Shown here: positions 34,122-42,595 of the stretch, one piece after another
Position numbering within the stretch: position 1 is the first letter of the stretch
How the letters are laid out: each line of letters begins with the position of its first letter
Origin: Akkermansiaceae bacterium
GTDB lineage: Bacteria > Verrucomicrobiota > Verrucomicrobiia > Verrucomicrobiales > Akkermansiaceae
Length of the DNA stretch: 42,605 bases
Assembly (NCBI GenBank): GCA_903906515.1
Contig: CAIVKO010000107.1
Span: forward strand, 1-42,605
Reading direction: 5' to 3'
Notes under the pieces: model-generated
Databases searched by the model: none
Seen by the model: only the letters and a program-made list of their open reading frames with translations
Told to the model about the DNA's origin: nothing
Program-made: the position numbers and the translations under genes

Positions 34122-35194
34122 AAGAAACCGAATCCCCAAAACGCCTGAATTTCTTCGAACGCTATTTGTCACTGTGGGTGCTGATCTGCATGGTCGTGGG
34201 CATTGCGTTGGGCAAGTTGCTGCCTGGCGTCATCAACTCTCTCAGCAAGCTCGAATTCGGTCAGGGCTCGCAAGTCAACATCCCCATCGCCGTGCTGATC
34301 TGGTTGATGATTTTTCCGATGATGCTCAAAATCGATTTTGGATCGTTGGGCGGCATCGCGAAGAAACCCAAGGGGCTCTTCATCACCTTGTTTGTGAACT
34401 GGCTGGTGAAACCGTTCAGCATGGCATTCCTCGCCTGGCTCTTTCTGCAGCACGTTTTTGTCGGATGGATCGAGCCGGAAATGGCCAAGAACTACACCGC
34501 CGGTCTCATTATTCTGGCCGCCGCACCCTGCACGGCGATGGTGTTCGTGTGGAGTTATCTAACTGATGGAGATCCGGTTTACACGCTGGTGCAGGTGGCG
34601 GTGAACGACCTGATCATACTGGTGGCATTCGCGCCGATCGTGATGTTCCTGTGCGGTGTGGCCGATGTGATCGTGCCGTCCAAGGTGCTCGTCACCTCGG
34701 TGGTCGTGTTTATCATCATTCCGCTGGCGGCCGGCTTTTTCACCCGGAAAATCCTGTTGAAATCACATGGCACCGGGTGGTTTGAAACATTTTTTCTGCC
34801 CAGGTTCCAACCGGTGACAGTGATGGCGCTGTTGGCGACTTTGGTGCTGATTTTCGCATTCCAGGCGGAGAATCTCACGACGAAATGGGTGGCGGTCATC
34901 CTTCTGGCTATGCCCATCCTGATGCAGGTGTATTTCAACTCCAGCCTGACCTATCTGTTGATGCGGTGGTTCAAGGTGCCGCACAACGTCGCTTCGCCGG
35001 GCACTCTGATCGGTGCCAGCAATTTCTTCGAACTGGCGGTGGCGGTGGCGATCACGCTCTTCGGCCCCAGTTCGGGCGCGGCGCTGGCCTGCGTCGTGGG
35101 TGTGCTCGTTGAGGTGCCCGTCATGCTGTCGGTCTGCAAAGTCTGCAATGCATCGCGAGGTTGGTATCAGCGTGGCTTGGGCGGCGCTGCGTGA
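34118..35194 (+). CDS. acr3: Arsenite efflux transporter Acr3
   Basis: Inner-membrane As(III) exporter of the ACR3 (BART superfamily) type. The 358-residue protein has about ten spans. The key cysteine lies in LAAAPCTAMVFVWSYL, which matches the conserved APCTAMVFVWS of Acr3. Other family blocks: FGQGSQVNIPIAVLIWLMIFPMM, PFSMAFLAWLFL and ASNFFELAVAVAITLFG. The name ArsB is often given to this protein but the sequence family is Acr3. Last gene of the arsenic operon; it ends six bases from the convergent prfB stop. Confidence 0.96.
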   Translation: MKETESPKRLNFFERYLSLWVLICMVVGIALGKLLPGVINSLSKLEFGQGSQVNIPIAVLIWLMIFPMMLKIDFGSLGGIAKKPKGLFITLFVNWLVKPFSMAFLAWLFLQHVFVGWIEPEMAKNYTAGLIILAAAPCTAMVFVWSYLTDGDPVYTLVQVAVNDLIILVAFAPIVMFLCGVADVIVPSKVLVTSVVVFIIIPLAAGFFTRKILLKSHGTGWFETFFLPRFQPVTVMALLATLVLIFAFQAENLTTKWVAVILLAMPILMQVYFNSSLTYLLMRWFKVPHNVASPGTLIGASNFFELAVAVAITLFGPSSGAALACVVGVLVEVPVMLSVCKVCNASRGWYQRGLGGAA

Positions 35195-35200
35195 GCGAAA

Positions 35201-36341
35201 TTACTCGTCTTCATCCTTGGCCCCCTTCACGCGGACTTTGCCGCGGAGTTTGGCTTCGATGAAGGCGTCGATATCGCCGTCCATGACTTCCTGGATGGTT
35301 CCGCTTTCCTCGCCGGTGCGGAGGTCGAGCACTTTCTGATAGGGTTGGAAAACGTAGGAGCGGATCTGGTTGCCCCATGAGACGTCACCTTTTTCACCGT
35401 AGGCGCGGTCGGCCTCGGATTTTTGTTTGTCCTCCTCGATGGTGTAGAGTTTGGCCTTGAGGATTTCGTAGGCGAGTTCCCGGTTCTGGCCCTGGGTGCG
35501 CGCGGCGGTGGAGCGGATGAGGATGCCGGATGGAAGGTGGCGCAGGATGACGGCGGTTTCCACCTTGTTGACGTTCTGGCCGCCCTTGCCACCGGATCGC
35601 GTGGTGGTGATCTCGATGTCCTTCTCGTTGATCTCGATGTTGATTTCCTTGGAAATTTCCGGTGTGGCGTCGATGGACGCAAACGAAGTGTGGCGTTTGG
35701 CGTTTGAGTCGAAGGGCGATATTCTAACAAGCCGGTGCACGCCGCGCTCGTTTTTGAGGAAACCGTAGGCGTAGTCGCCGGTGATTTTCAAAGTCGCGGT
35801 GCGCAAGCCGGCTTCATCGCCATCCTGCCAATCGAGGGTTTCCACGGTGTAGCCTTTTCGTTCCGCCCAGCGGGTGTACATGCGGTGGAGCATCTGTGCC
35901 CAATCACAGGCTTCCGTTCCACCCGCGCCTGCGGAAATGACGAGGAAACAGGGAGATGGATCGCTCGGTTGATCGAGCAGGGTGAGCAGTTCGTAAGAAC
36001 GGATGTCGTCGCCCAGGCTTTTCGCATTGTCGAGCGCCTCTCGGGCGAGATCTCCGTCGTCGAATTCCTTGGCCAGCGCCACGCCTTCCTCAATGTCCGA
36101 TACGCGGGACTCCAGTTTGAGAAACGATTCGAGTTTTTTCTTCAGCCCTGCGGCTTTAGAACTGATCGAGCGGGCCTTGTCCGTATCGTTCCAGAACTCG
36201 GGCGCTCCCATGGCCTCCTCGAGGGTGTTGATTTCGTTTTCGAGGGTCGGGACGTCAAAGATACCTCCTGAGTTTCGAGAGGCGGCTTTTAAGGCCGTCT
36301 GTATCGAGCGCCAGGAGGTCAGCGGTGGGAAGTGAGGACAT
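35201..36341 (-). CDS. prfB: Peptide chain release factor 2, made by programmed +1 frameshift
   Basis: Reads UGA and UAA and triggers peptide release. The gene is in two frames. Zero frame runs from ATG at 36341 to an in-frame TGA at 36257-36255, encoding 28 codons ending LSKLRRYL; after a +1 shift it continues from GAC at 36256 to 35201, giving about 379 residues. The shift site is AGGAGG-TAT-CTT-TGA-C, matching the classical prfB signal. The body has the RF2 anticodon-mimic tripeptide SPF ([15 protein letters not shown]) and the catalytic GGQ ([15 protein letters not shown]). A continuous frame also reaches upstream past the site to 36379, but its residues do not resemble RF2, while the zero-frame peptide does. 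RF2 levels should thus control their own synthesis. Confidence 0.93.
36255..36269 (-). promoter_or_regulatory. RF2 programmed frameshift signal
   Basis: Minus strand: internal Shine-Dalgarno AGGAGG (36269-36264), three bases TAT, slippery CTT (36260-36258) and stop TGA (36257-36255) followed by C. The spacing of three bases between the Shine-Dalgarno and CTT, and the TGAC context, are those of the well-studied E. coli prfB site. Termination here competes with a +1 shift according to RF2 supply. Confidence 0.93.
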
Positions 36342-36510
36342 GCGGGCGGCAGGAAAGCCGATGAATCGCGAGATGACAAGGCGGAATGGGTGGAACCCTA
36401 CCTTTCATTCGCATCTCACGCCGCTGGCGACAAGTGGGCCGGCCACGGCGGGCCAGCCCTATTTTTTCTCCGCGAAAACCTCAGCGTTCTCCGCGCCTCT
36501 GCGTTTCGAT

Positions 36511-37269
36511 TCATTTCAAACAGTCCGCATCGCCGCTCTCCCGTCGCCAGACAGTGACGAGCGAGGTGGTCCACTGGAACTTGCGGGCGGTTTCCCGGAT
36601 GAGGAAGGGCTCTTCTGTTTGCTTCAATAGGGTGAATGCGGGGGATAGAGACGACCGGAGCCAGTCGAGCGTGCCGCCCGGCGGCCAATTTTCCGGTGGG
36701 GTGAATTCCTCCAGCCAGGTGCATGGGGTGGCTAGGACCAACTCCCCGCCTGGCGCGACGAGGGCTGGCAGTCTATCTAACAAACGTTTAGGCTCGGGCA
36801 GTCGGCAGAGCAGGTTGGCGGCGTGGACGCGATCAAACGATCCGAGGTCTTGTGGTAGGTTCATGGCATCGCCCTGGAGGAAAAGAAGTCGTTCGGTCGG
36901 GATCCCTGCGGGTGGGCGGGCCAGCAGCTGGGTGTGATGTCTACCTTCTTCGTGGCGATCGTATTTCAGTGGGTTCCCCTGACGGAGGGCGTCCGCAGCC
37001 CGGATGAACGATTCGGAAAAATCGATACCTGTCACATAATCGCAGGTGCGGGCCATTTCAAAGGTGGATCGTCCGACGGCACAGCCGAGGTCCAGCCCGC
37101 AGCGGGCGGTGGCGGGTGTGAAATGGGAGGTGGTGCGCGATGGAAAATCCAGAGCGTCCGTCATGCCTGCGGGCCATGCCCGGTCCAAGGGCAGGATTTC
37201 ATCGGCGGTTCCGTAGTGGAACAGGAGGTATTCCGCCAGCAGTTTTGGGGATTCGTAGATGTCTTTCAT
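36511..37269 (-). CDS. Putative 4-mercaptohistidine N1-methyltransferase (OvoA C-terminal type)
   Basis: A 252-residue SAM-dependent methyltransferase. It begins MKDIYESPKLLAEYLLFHYG, then has motif I LDLGCAVGRSTFEMAR, GIDFSESFI for motif II, FLQGDAMNLP, and NLLCRLPEPKRLLDRLPALV. The YES-LL-EYLLFHYG start and LGCAVGRSTFE are typical of the domain fused to the C terminus of OvoA, which methylates 4-mercaptohistidine to ovothiol A, and of stand-alone proteins named after it. No OvoA sulfoxide synthase is in the window, so a role in ovothiol synthesis is inferred. Divergent from rlmH with 73 bases between starts. Confidence 0.82.
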   Translation of the reverse strand: MKDIYESPKLLAEYLLFHYGTADEILPLDRAWPAGMTDALDFPSRTTSHFTPATARCGLDLGCAVGRSTFEMARTCDYVTGIDFSESFIRAADALRQGNPLKYDRHEEGRHHTQLLARPPAGIPTERLLFLQGDAMNLPQDLGSFDRVHAANLLCRLPEPKRLLDRLPALVAPGGELVLATPCTWLEEFTPPENWPPGGTLDWLRSSLSPAFTLLKQTEEPFLIRETARKFQWTTSLVTVWRRESGDADCLK

Positions 37270-37342
37270 GCAAAGGATTGCGGTTTTCGTCCGAATTCAG
37301 GCTGGCTTGGCGGCGCGGATCGCGCAAGCTCTGATGCATCTG

Positions 37343-37786
37343 ATGCACATCCGTCTCATCGTCGCCGGCAAACCCGCGCTCGCCTACGCCAAGGCGGGAG
37401 TGGATGAATACCTCAAACGCCTGTCGCGCTTCGGCGGTTATGAAATTGTCATCGTCAAGGCTGGCACACGGGATGAGGTCTCCGCCCGGCTGTTGGAAAA
37501 GTCCCATGGCTGCCACCGCATCGCACTGGACGAGCGTGGTGAGTCACTCGGCACACGTGCTTTCGCGGAGAAACTCGATGCGCTGGCCATGCGTGGCGAC
37601 GTCAAGACTGTGGCGTTCCTGATTGGTGCGGCCGATGGTCACAATGAAGAGCTGCGTAAAGCGTGCGACGGAATCCTGACGCTCTCGCCGTTCACGCTGC
37701 AGCACGAGTTGGCGTTGCTTATCTTGTTAGAGCAACTTTACCGGGTGGCCTCGCTTAAAAGCGGTTCGCCGTATCACCGGGACTGA
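37343..37786 (+). CDS. rlmH: 23S rRNA (pseudouridine(1915)-N(3))-methyltransferase RlmH
   Basis: SPOUT-class methyltransferase that modifies pseudouridine 1915 in helix 69 on assembled ribosomes. About 147 residues from the ATG at 37343 (MHIRLIVAGKPALAYAKAGVDEYLKR), near the usual 155. The SAM knot is FLIGAADGHNEELRKACDGILTLSPFTLQHELALLILLEQLYR-like: IGAADG replaces the more common IGGADG. It ends SGSPYHRD, almost the family C terminus (PYHR). Longer in-frame starts would overlap the divergent methyltransferase and lack similarity. Confidence 0.93.
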   Translation: MHIRLIVAGKPALAYAKAGVDEYLKRLSRFGGYEIVIVKAGTRDEVSARLLEKSHGCHRIALDERGESLGTRAFAEKLDALAMRGDVKTVAFLIGAADGHNEELRKACDGILTLSPFTLQHELALLILLEQLYRVASLKSGSPYHRD

Positions 37787-37788
37787 TC

Positions 37789-37980
37789 TTACCTCCGGTA
37801 TTGGTTCTGCTGCATCATGCCGAACTGGCCCTGTCCTTGTCCGGCAACGGGAGCGTTCCAAGGGATCATGCTGGTATCGGTGACCGGACCCACGGGCTTT
37901 TTCTCAGGCTTATCAGCACATGAAGTGAATCCCACACTGACGAACAGAGCGGCGAGGAGCAGGGAAGTGGCTTGCTTCAT
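37789..37980 (-). CDS. Small secreted lipoprotein
   Basis: 63 residues from ATG at 37980. A lipoprotein signal sequence (MKQATSLLLAALFVSVGFTSC) ends in a cysteine preceded by FTS, an acceptable lipobox. The mature part is only about 43 residues, rich in Pro, Gly and Gln (VAGQGQGQFGMMQQNQYRR). No known family. Convergent with rlmH, stop codons two bases apart. Probably a real, small lineage-specific lipoprotein; an in-frame ATG at 38016 is an alternative start. Confidence 0.6.
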   Translation of the reverse strand: MKQATSLLLAALFVSVGFTSCADKPEKKPVGPVTDTSMIPWNAPVAGQGQGQFGMMQQNQYRR

Positions 37981-38049
37981 GGTGGGATCTATAAAACAGG
38001 GTCTGCGGCGATGCAAGCCTGCTAGGCGTGGAGATTGAAAAAATGCGGA

Positions 38050-38859
38050 TCAGCGGGTGATCGGTTTTTCGAGGATCACGCGGTCGCCGGGCTGGATGCG
38101 CACGCCGGGAGCGAGCGTTTTGAAATCGATCTCGCCGATGGTTTGGCCGGGTTCGATGGACGACGGCTGCATGCGACCGATGACGCGGCCGTCGCGTTTG
38201 ATGAGGAGGGTGGTTTGCGGGGTGAACCCGGTGTTGGATCCCGCTCCAATGACGACAAACCCCCAATCCTGATTAACGCTGCTGATAACCGCCTCTTGCG
38301 AGTTGTGGTGGATGTTGGTATTGCGCTGGAGATCGTGTTTCACCTGTCGATCAAGGTCTGCGCGGTTGGTCGCAAGCCGTTTTTCAGCCGTGCCGACAAG
38401 GGTATTAAGTTCCTCCATCTTGAGGTCCTTTTGTTTTTTGTCATCGGTGACCGCCTGGATTTTTTCCGGGAGATTTTCGATGGTAATGCCATCTCCGAGG
38501 CCTTTGAGGATTTCCTGGACCTCCTTCATGGTTTTTTCGAGCTCGGCGAACTCGTCATCCTGGCCTTTGATCGTGTTGTCGAGTTCGGCGACTTCGCGTT
38601 CGAGAGTAGCGCCTGCGGCCTTGAGGGTGGAAACACTCTGGGTGAGTTCTACTTTTTTTTGCTCCGCCGAGGCCAGGATGGCGAGTTCTTTTTTCAGGAC
38701 GGCGACCGTCGCTTGCGCATTGGCGTCCTCTCCCTTGTTGGTCTCGATGGTTTCAAGTCGGATTTTCTGAAGTTCCTCAAACTTGCGCGAGTGCTCGTAG
38801 GTGAAATAACCGGCGCCGGCGATGATCAGGATAGCGAGAACGTAGAAACTGGCTTTCAT
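38050..38859 (-). CDS. Membrane-anchored coiled-coil protein, paralogue of upstream gene
   Basis: The 269-residue product has an N-terminal membrane anchor (about residues 4-22, FYVLAILIIAGAGYFTY), a long charged coiled coil from about 25 to 180 (heptads of Leu/Ile/Val with Glu/Lys), and a C-terminal globular domain. That domain begins VNQDWGFVVIGAGSNTGFTP and ends IQPGDRVILEKP. The closing domain resembles a small beta-rich module also present in the upstream gene (YPTWGFVTLASGNDAGVVTG ... VGDRVIP). Function unknown; topology suggests an envelope protein with the coil in the periplasm. Confidence 0.72.
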   Translation of the reverse strand: MKASFYVLAILIIAGAGYFTYEHSRKFEELQKIRLETIETNKGEDANAQATVAVLKKELAILASAEQKKVELTQSVSTLKAAGATLEREVAELDNTIKGQDDEFAELEKTMKEVQEILKGLGDGITIENLPEKIQAVTDDKKQKDLKMEELNTLVGTAEKRLATNRADLDRQVKHDLQRNTNIHHNSQEAVISSVNQDWGFVVIGAGSNTGFTPQTTLLIKRDGRVIGRMQPSSIEPGQTIGEIDFKTLAPGVRIQPGDRVILEKPITR

Positions 38860-38898
38860 GGGGATTTTTGAGAGATGCTTCGAGGAGGAGGTTCCTTA

Positions 38899-39798
38899 TC
38901 AGTTTTGCGCAGGTTGGGCGGCGGCCTTCTGGGGGGGAGGGACACGGTCGCCAGCCTTCTGGGTAGGAATCACGCGGTCGCCGACCATCAAAACCGTATC
39001 CTGGGCCAACGAGTCCGGGATGATGCTTGCGGAGGCCGAGTTCCTTTCCACTGCGGTGACCAGCAGCTTGGCCACCAGATCATCGCCGCGCATTACGTCG
39101 AGAGTCGAACCGGTGACGACTCCGGCGTCATTGCCCGATGCGAGGGTGACAAATCCCCACGTTGGATAAATCGAGCGGATACGGGTCTTCATGGTAGGCA
39201 GAGAGCGGTTCTGACTGATGGTCTCAAACTTATCCTTGAGAGACTTGATGTGGGCCTCGGTTTGGGTGTTTTCGTTGTTGAGGTTGGCGAGCTTTCCTTC
39301 GTTTGCGGCGATGTTCTGGGCGAGTTCCTCGATCTCAGCCTTGAGCACTTTCATTTTCGCTGCGAGAGTCTTAATGTCGCCGACCTTGGAAGTTCTCTCG
39401 CGGATGTCGTCCAGTTTCGCCTTGTTTTCGGCGATTTTGGCAGTCTTGGTCGCGATTTGCGCCTTCAGTCCCTCATTGGTCTTGGTCTGGGCGAATTCCT
39501 CCTCACCCAGTTTCACGTTTTCTTCGTCCACGCCCTTGCGCTTGGCGATGGTGTCCGCGAGGTCGGTTCTGGCACGTTCCAAGCGGCCTTGATTGTAGCC
39601 TAGTCTGGATTTTTCGTTTGGAAACTGGGTTTTGGGAATGAAAGGATCAGCTTTGAGGCCTACTTTATACTCGTCGGCCCTATAGGTTTCGTTCCCGGTA
39701 TCTGCGATTTCTTTTTCGTAAGCGATTTTGTTTTTGTAGGCGACAAAAATGGCTAGCGCGAGGATGATGGCGGTAAGAATTCCTAAGGCTTTGACCAT
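38899..39798 (-). CDS. Membrane-anchored coiled-coil protein
   Basis: The 299-residue product has the same layout as the following gene: N-terminal membrane span (LGILTAIILALAIFVAY), a coiled coil over about residues 65-200, then the WGFVTLASGNDAGVV module with a GDRV end. The last residues contain a short tandem repeat, GDRVIPTQKA followed by GDRVPPPQKA, which is visible as a DNA duplication near 38930-38980. It lies 39 bases upstream of its paralogue and is probably co-transcribed. No enzyme motif seen; possibly a structural envelope pair. Confidence 0.72.
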   Translation of the reverse strand: MVKALGILTAIILALAIFVAYKNKIAYEKEIADTGNETYRADEYKVGLKADPFIPKTQFPNEKSRLGYNQGRLERARTDLADTIAKRKGVDEENVKLGEEEFAQTKTNEGLKAQIATKTAKIAENKAKLDDIRERTSKVGDIKTLAAKMKVLKAEIEELAQNIAANEGKLANLNNENTQTEAHIKSLKDKFETISQNRSLPTMKTRIRSIYPTWGFVTLASGNDAGVVTGSTLDVMRGDDLVAKLLVTAVERNSASASIIPDSLAQDTVLMVGDRVIPTQKAGDRVPPPQKAAAQPAQN

Positions 39799-39954
39799 GG
39801 GGTTTGAGAGTTGGAATGTGTGCGGTAAGCTCCGCGTGGCAAGACATTACGAATACTCAGAAGGGGTCGGCAATATCAAATTTCACAACTTTCAAAGTTC
39901 TTTTCGACTTGGCTTTACAAAGCATCCACCGAAAGTCATCGATCCAGCGCGATC

Positions 39955-41697
39955 ATGAAGTCAATTTTCAGAGTTTTTTCGTATTTGCGGCACTATCCAG
40001 GGATGGCTGCAGGGCAGATTTCCTGTGCTTTAGGGATGACTTTGGCGGTTTTCGTGTTTCCGAATGCGACCGGGCATGTGATCGACAAGATCATCCCGAA
40101 TCCCGCGTTGCACCATGAGTTTTTGTTTTGGACGATGATCGCCCTCGTCGGTTTTTTGGCCAAGGACGGTCTCAATGCGGTGCGGATTTACATCAATAAC
40201 ACTTTCGAACAGAAGGTGATTTTCGATATCCGGTCGGACCTTTACGCGAAAATCCAGAGATTGCCGCTGCGTTGGTTCGATTCCCGGCGGACGGGTGATA
40301 TCATGACGCGGGTGGTCGAAGACGTGACCAACATGGAGCGGGTGTTGATTGATGGGGTGGAACAGGGGTTGATCGCGGCATTGCAGGTGTTGGGAATCGG
40401 AATTTTCCTGTTTTTCCTTAATCCGGTGGTGGCGGCGTGGGCGACGCTGCCGGTGCCGTTTCTCGCGTTGGGAGCTTGGATATACTCGACCAAGGGCCGG
40501 GACCGTTACCGGAACCAGCGGGATGCGGCGTCCGACCTGAACGCCCTGCTGCACGATAACATCTCCGGCGTGCGCCAAATCAAGGCCTACGCGGCGGAAA
40601 CCGCGGAGCACGCGAGGTTCAATCGGTTTTCCGAGAACCTGCGGCAGACCACCCTGCGGATGATGAAATGGTGGGCTATTTACTCGCCCGGCATGTCATT
40701 CCTTCGGATGACCGGCTACGTGTTAGTGCTCGCCTTTGGCGGCGCAGCGGTGATGAAGGGTACGCTGAGCTTAGGGGACTTTACCAAGTTCCTGCTGTTT
40801 CTCTCGCTGTTTTACGAACCCATCGACCGCCTAAATTCGCTCAACCAGATGCTGCTTTCGGGTCGTGCAGCGGCGGATCGCGTGTTCGAGATTCTGGATT
40901 CCGAGAATGAGGCGAATGCCATCGATGGCGAGTTGCTGCCGGAAACCATCGTCGGCCACGTGTGCTTTGAGCAGGTCACGTTTTCCTATCAGGAGCAACC
41001 GACGCTGCATGAGGTCACCCTTGAGGCCCGGCCCGGCCAGACCATCGCCCTTGTTGGATCCACCGGCGCGGGGAAAACCACGGTGCTCTCGCTGCTGGCG
41101 CGGTTTTATGAAACCACCTCCGGTAGCATCACGATCGATGGCATCCCCATCCAGACTCTGGCGAAGTCTTCGTTGCGCGACCGACTCGCCTATGTGACGC
41201 AGGAGCCGTTTCTTTTCAACGGCACCGTCAGGGAAAACCTGCTACTGTCGAAACGCGACGCCACCGACACCGAACTGTGGGCGGCCCTGACCGCGGCCCA
41301 CGCGGAGACCTTCGTCGGCGACCTGCCACAGCAGCTCGACACCAACGTTGGCGAGCGCGGCGTGAAGCTTTCCGGCGGGGAAAAACAACGGCTTTCGATC
41401 GCCCGGGCGTTGCTCAAGAACGCACCCATCCTGTTGCTAGATGAGGCCACCGCATCGGTGGACTCCGAGACCGAGCGTCAGATCCAGGACGCGCTGGATC
41501 ATCTGATGGAAAACCGCACGGCCTTCGTTATCGCCCACCGGCTATCCACCATCCAGAATGCGGATCGGATCTACGTCCTGGAAAAAGGCCGGGTCATCGA
41601 ACAGGGGACTCATTCCTCGTTGCTCGCCCACAGCGGGAAATACGCCGAACTCTGCCGGAAATCGTTCCTCGCATCCGACGGGGAAGTCGTGGCATGA
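39955..41697 (+). CDS. ABC exporter, fused permease and ATPase (MsbA-like)
   Basis: A 580-residue half-transporter: six membrane helices over about residues 15-300, then an ATPase domain. Walker A is VGSTGAGKTT, Q-loop VTQEPFLFNG, signature KLSGGEKQRLSIARAL, Walker B ILLLDEATASVD and the H-loop IAHRLS. The permease has the coupling-helix region PLRWFDSRRTGDIMTRVVEDV. This is the MsbA/LmrA-type lipid or drug exporter family, acting as a homodimer; lipid A or another hydrophobic molecule is plausible, but substrate is not visible in sequence. Divergent from the coiled-coil pair. Confidence 0.93.
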   Translation: MKSIFRVFSYLRHYPGMAAGQISCALGMTLAVFVFPNATGHVIDKIIPNPALHHEFLFWTMIALVGFLAKDGLNAVRIYINNTFEQKVIFDIRSDLYAKIQRLPLRWFDSRRTGDIMTRVVEDVTNMERVLIDGVEQGLIAALQVLGIGIFLFFLNPVVAAWATLPVPFLALGAWIYSTKGRDRYRNQRDAASDLNALLHDNISGVRQIKAYAAETAEHARFNRFSENLRQTTLRMMKWWAIYSPGMSFLRMTGYVLVLAFGGAAVMKGTLSLGDFTKFLLFLSLFYEPIDRLNSLNQMLLSGRAAADRVFEILDSENEANAIDGELLPETIVGHVCFEQVTFSYQEQPTLHEVTLEARPGQTIALVGSTGAGKTTVLSLLARFYETTSGSITIDGIPIQTLAKSSLRDRLAYVTQEPFLFNGTVRENLLLSKRDATDTELWAALTAAHAETFVGDLPQQLDTNVGERGVKLSGGEKQRLSIARALLKNAPILLLDEATASVDSETERQIQDALDHLMENRTAFVIAHRLSTIQNADRIYVLEKGRVIEQGTHSSLLAHSGKYAELCRKSFLASDGEVVA

Positions 41698-41741
41698 GCC
41701 GCTCCTGAGAAATCAGGTTGATCCTACAAAGGAAGATGGGG

Positions 41742-41861
41742 AACCACGAAAATGCACGAAAACTCAATGGATTGCGGGCAGAAGTCCGCTCACCTTTGGG
41801 GTTAGGGTCTGAGTCTTCCCAACGCTCTTGTTTTTAGTGAGCTTTCGTGATTTTCGTGGTT
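41742..41861. repeat. 120-base element with imperfect 25-base terminal inverted repeats
   Basis: The left arm (41742-41766) begins AACCACGAAAATGCACGAAA and the right arm (41838-41861) ends TTTCGTGATTTTCGTGGTT; they are complementary apart from one substitution and one missing base. The interior (about 70 bases) has its own small stem GCGG...CCGC. This has the form of a small non-coding mobile repeat. Similar CACGAAA/TTTCGTG-type repeats are, to my recollection, common between genes in several environmental bacteria. Confidence 0.65.
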
Positions 41862-41888
41862 TCTATTTTGGAATCAGTGATTGATCTC

Positions 41889-41905
41889 TTTGTTTCGGAA
41901 ACAAA
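41889..41905. promoter_or_regulatory. 17-base palindrome upstream of sigma factor
   Basis: TTTGTTTC-G-GAAACAAA is a perfect inverted repeat around one base, located 109 bases before the sigma-factor start codon. The form suits a dimeric regulator's operator. No binding protein can be named. Confidence 0.4.
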
Positions 41906-42013
41906 TTTCCCTAATGTTGGGACCCTCGGAAAAAATTCCATGATTTTTTCCTAAGCATTTCCGGGCCGTTGTGTCTTGATAGGTGAAAAGCATGATCCAG
42001 CGCGCGCAGCATC

Positions 42014-42595
42014 ATGGAAACACAAACCGCCAATGCCCGGGCCAGGGCTGATATCGGACGCGATCCGGTGATTCCGCAACGAAATCCCATGGAGGAAAAG
42101 CCAACACTTTCCCAGGTTTTCGCCACGGAGGAATCACCGTTGCTTCGATACGCATACGGCCTGGTCGGTCAGCGGGAAACCGCCGAAGACCTGGTCCAGG
42201 AAGCTTTCCTCAAACTCCACGCCCACTGGGAAAACGTCGGCCACCCGCGCGCCTGGCTTTTTCGCTCCATCCACAACCTCGCCCTCAACCACCTCCGCGA
42301 CCACAAACGCGAAACCTCCATCGACTCCAGCGACGATTTCCAAAGCAACTCGCCCGATCCCGAACAAGCGCTCGGCCGCCTCGAAGCCGTCGGCACCCTC
42401 CAACTCCTCGTTTCTGAACTCGATCCCGACGACCGCCAGCTCATCTCTTTGAAATACCAGGAAAACCTCAAATACGACCAAATCAGCCAACGCACCGGCC
42501 TCAGCGTCGGCAACGTCGGTTACAAACTCCACCACGCCCTCAAAAATCTAGCCGACTCACTCCGCCGCCTCGGTATCGAATCCGCAGATGGCTGA
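42014..42595 (+). CDS. ECF-type RNA polymerase sigma factor
   Basis: A 193-residue sigma-70 family factor with regions 2 and 4 only. Region 2 covers about residues 42-100 (LLRYAYGLVGQRETAEDLVQ ... PRAWLFRSIHNLALNHLRDHKRE), and region 4 about 135-185 (LDPDDRQLISLKYQENLKYDQI ... GLSVGNVGYKLHHALKNL), whose helix-turn-helix would read the -35 element. An alternative start at the Met of MEEKPTLSQVF (42089) would remove 25 non-conserved residues. The next gene's ATG overlaps its end by eight bases, the usual arrangement for an ECF sigma factor followed by its anti-sigma factor. Confidence 0.9.
   Translation: METQTANARARADIGRDPVIPQRNPMEEKPTLSQVFATEESPLLRYAYGLVGQRETAEDLVQEAFLKLHAHWENVGHPRAWLFRSIHNLALNHLRDHKRETSIDSSDDFQSNSPDPEQALGRLEAVGTLQLLVSELDPDDRQLISLKYQENLKYDQISQRTGLSVGNVGYKLHHALKNLADSLRRLGIESADG

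Larger units (their letters stand above)
41698..42013. other. 316-base gap holding an inverted-repeat element and sigma-gene promoter region
   Basis: No gene seen. From left to right: a small hairpin CCTGA-GAAA-TCAGG (41704-41717) without T-run just after the exporter stop, the 120-base inverted-repeat element, a 17-base palindrome, and about 100 bases of A+T-rich sequence before the sigma-factor start. Confidence 0.55.

Noticed and set aside
38035-38871. Plus-strand open frame of 278 codons opposite the coiled-coil gene
   Set aside because: Phe/Asp-rich translation is the antisense shadow of a Glu/Lys-rich coiled coil.
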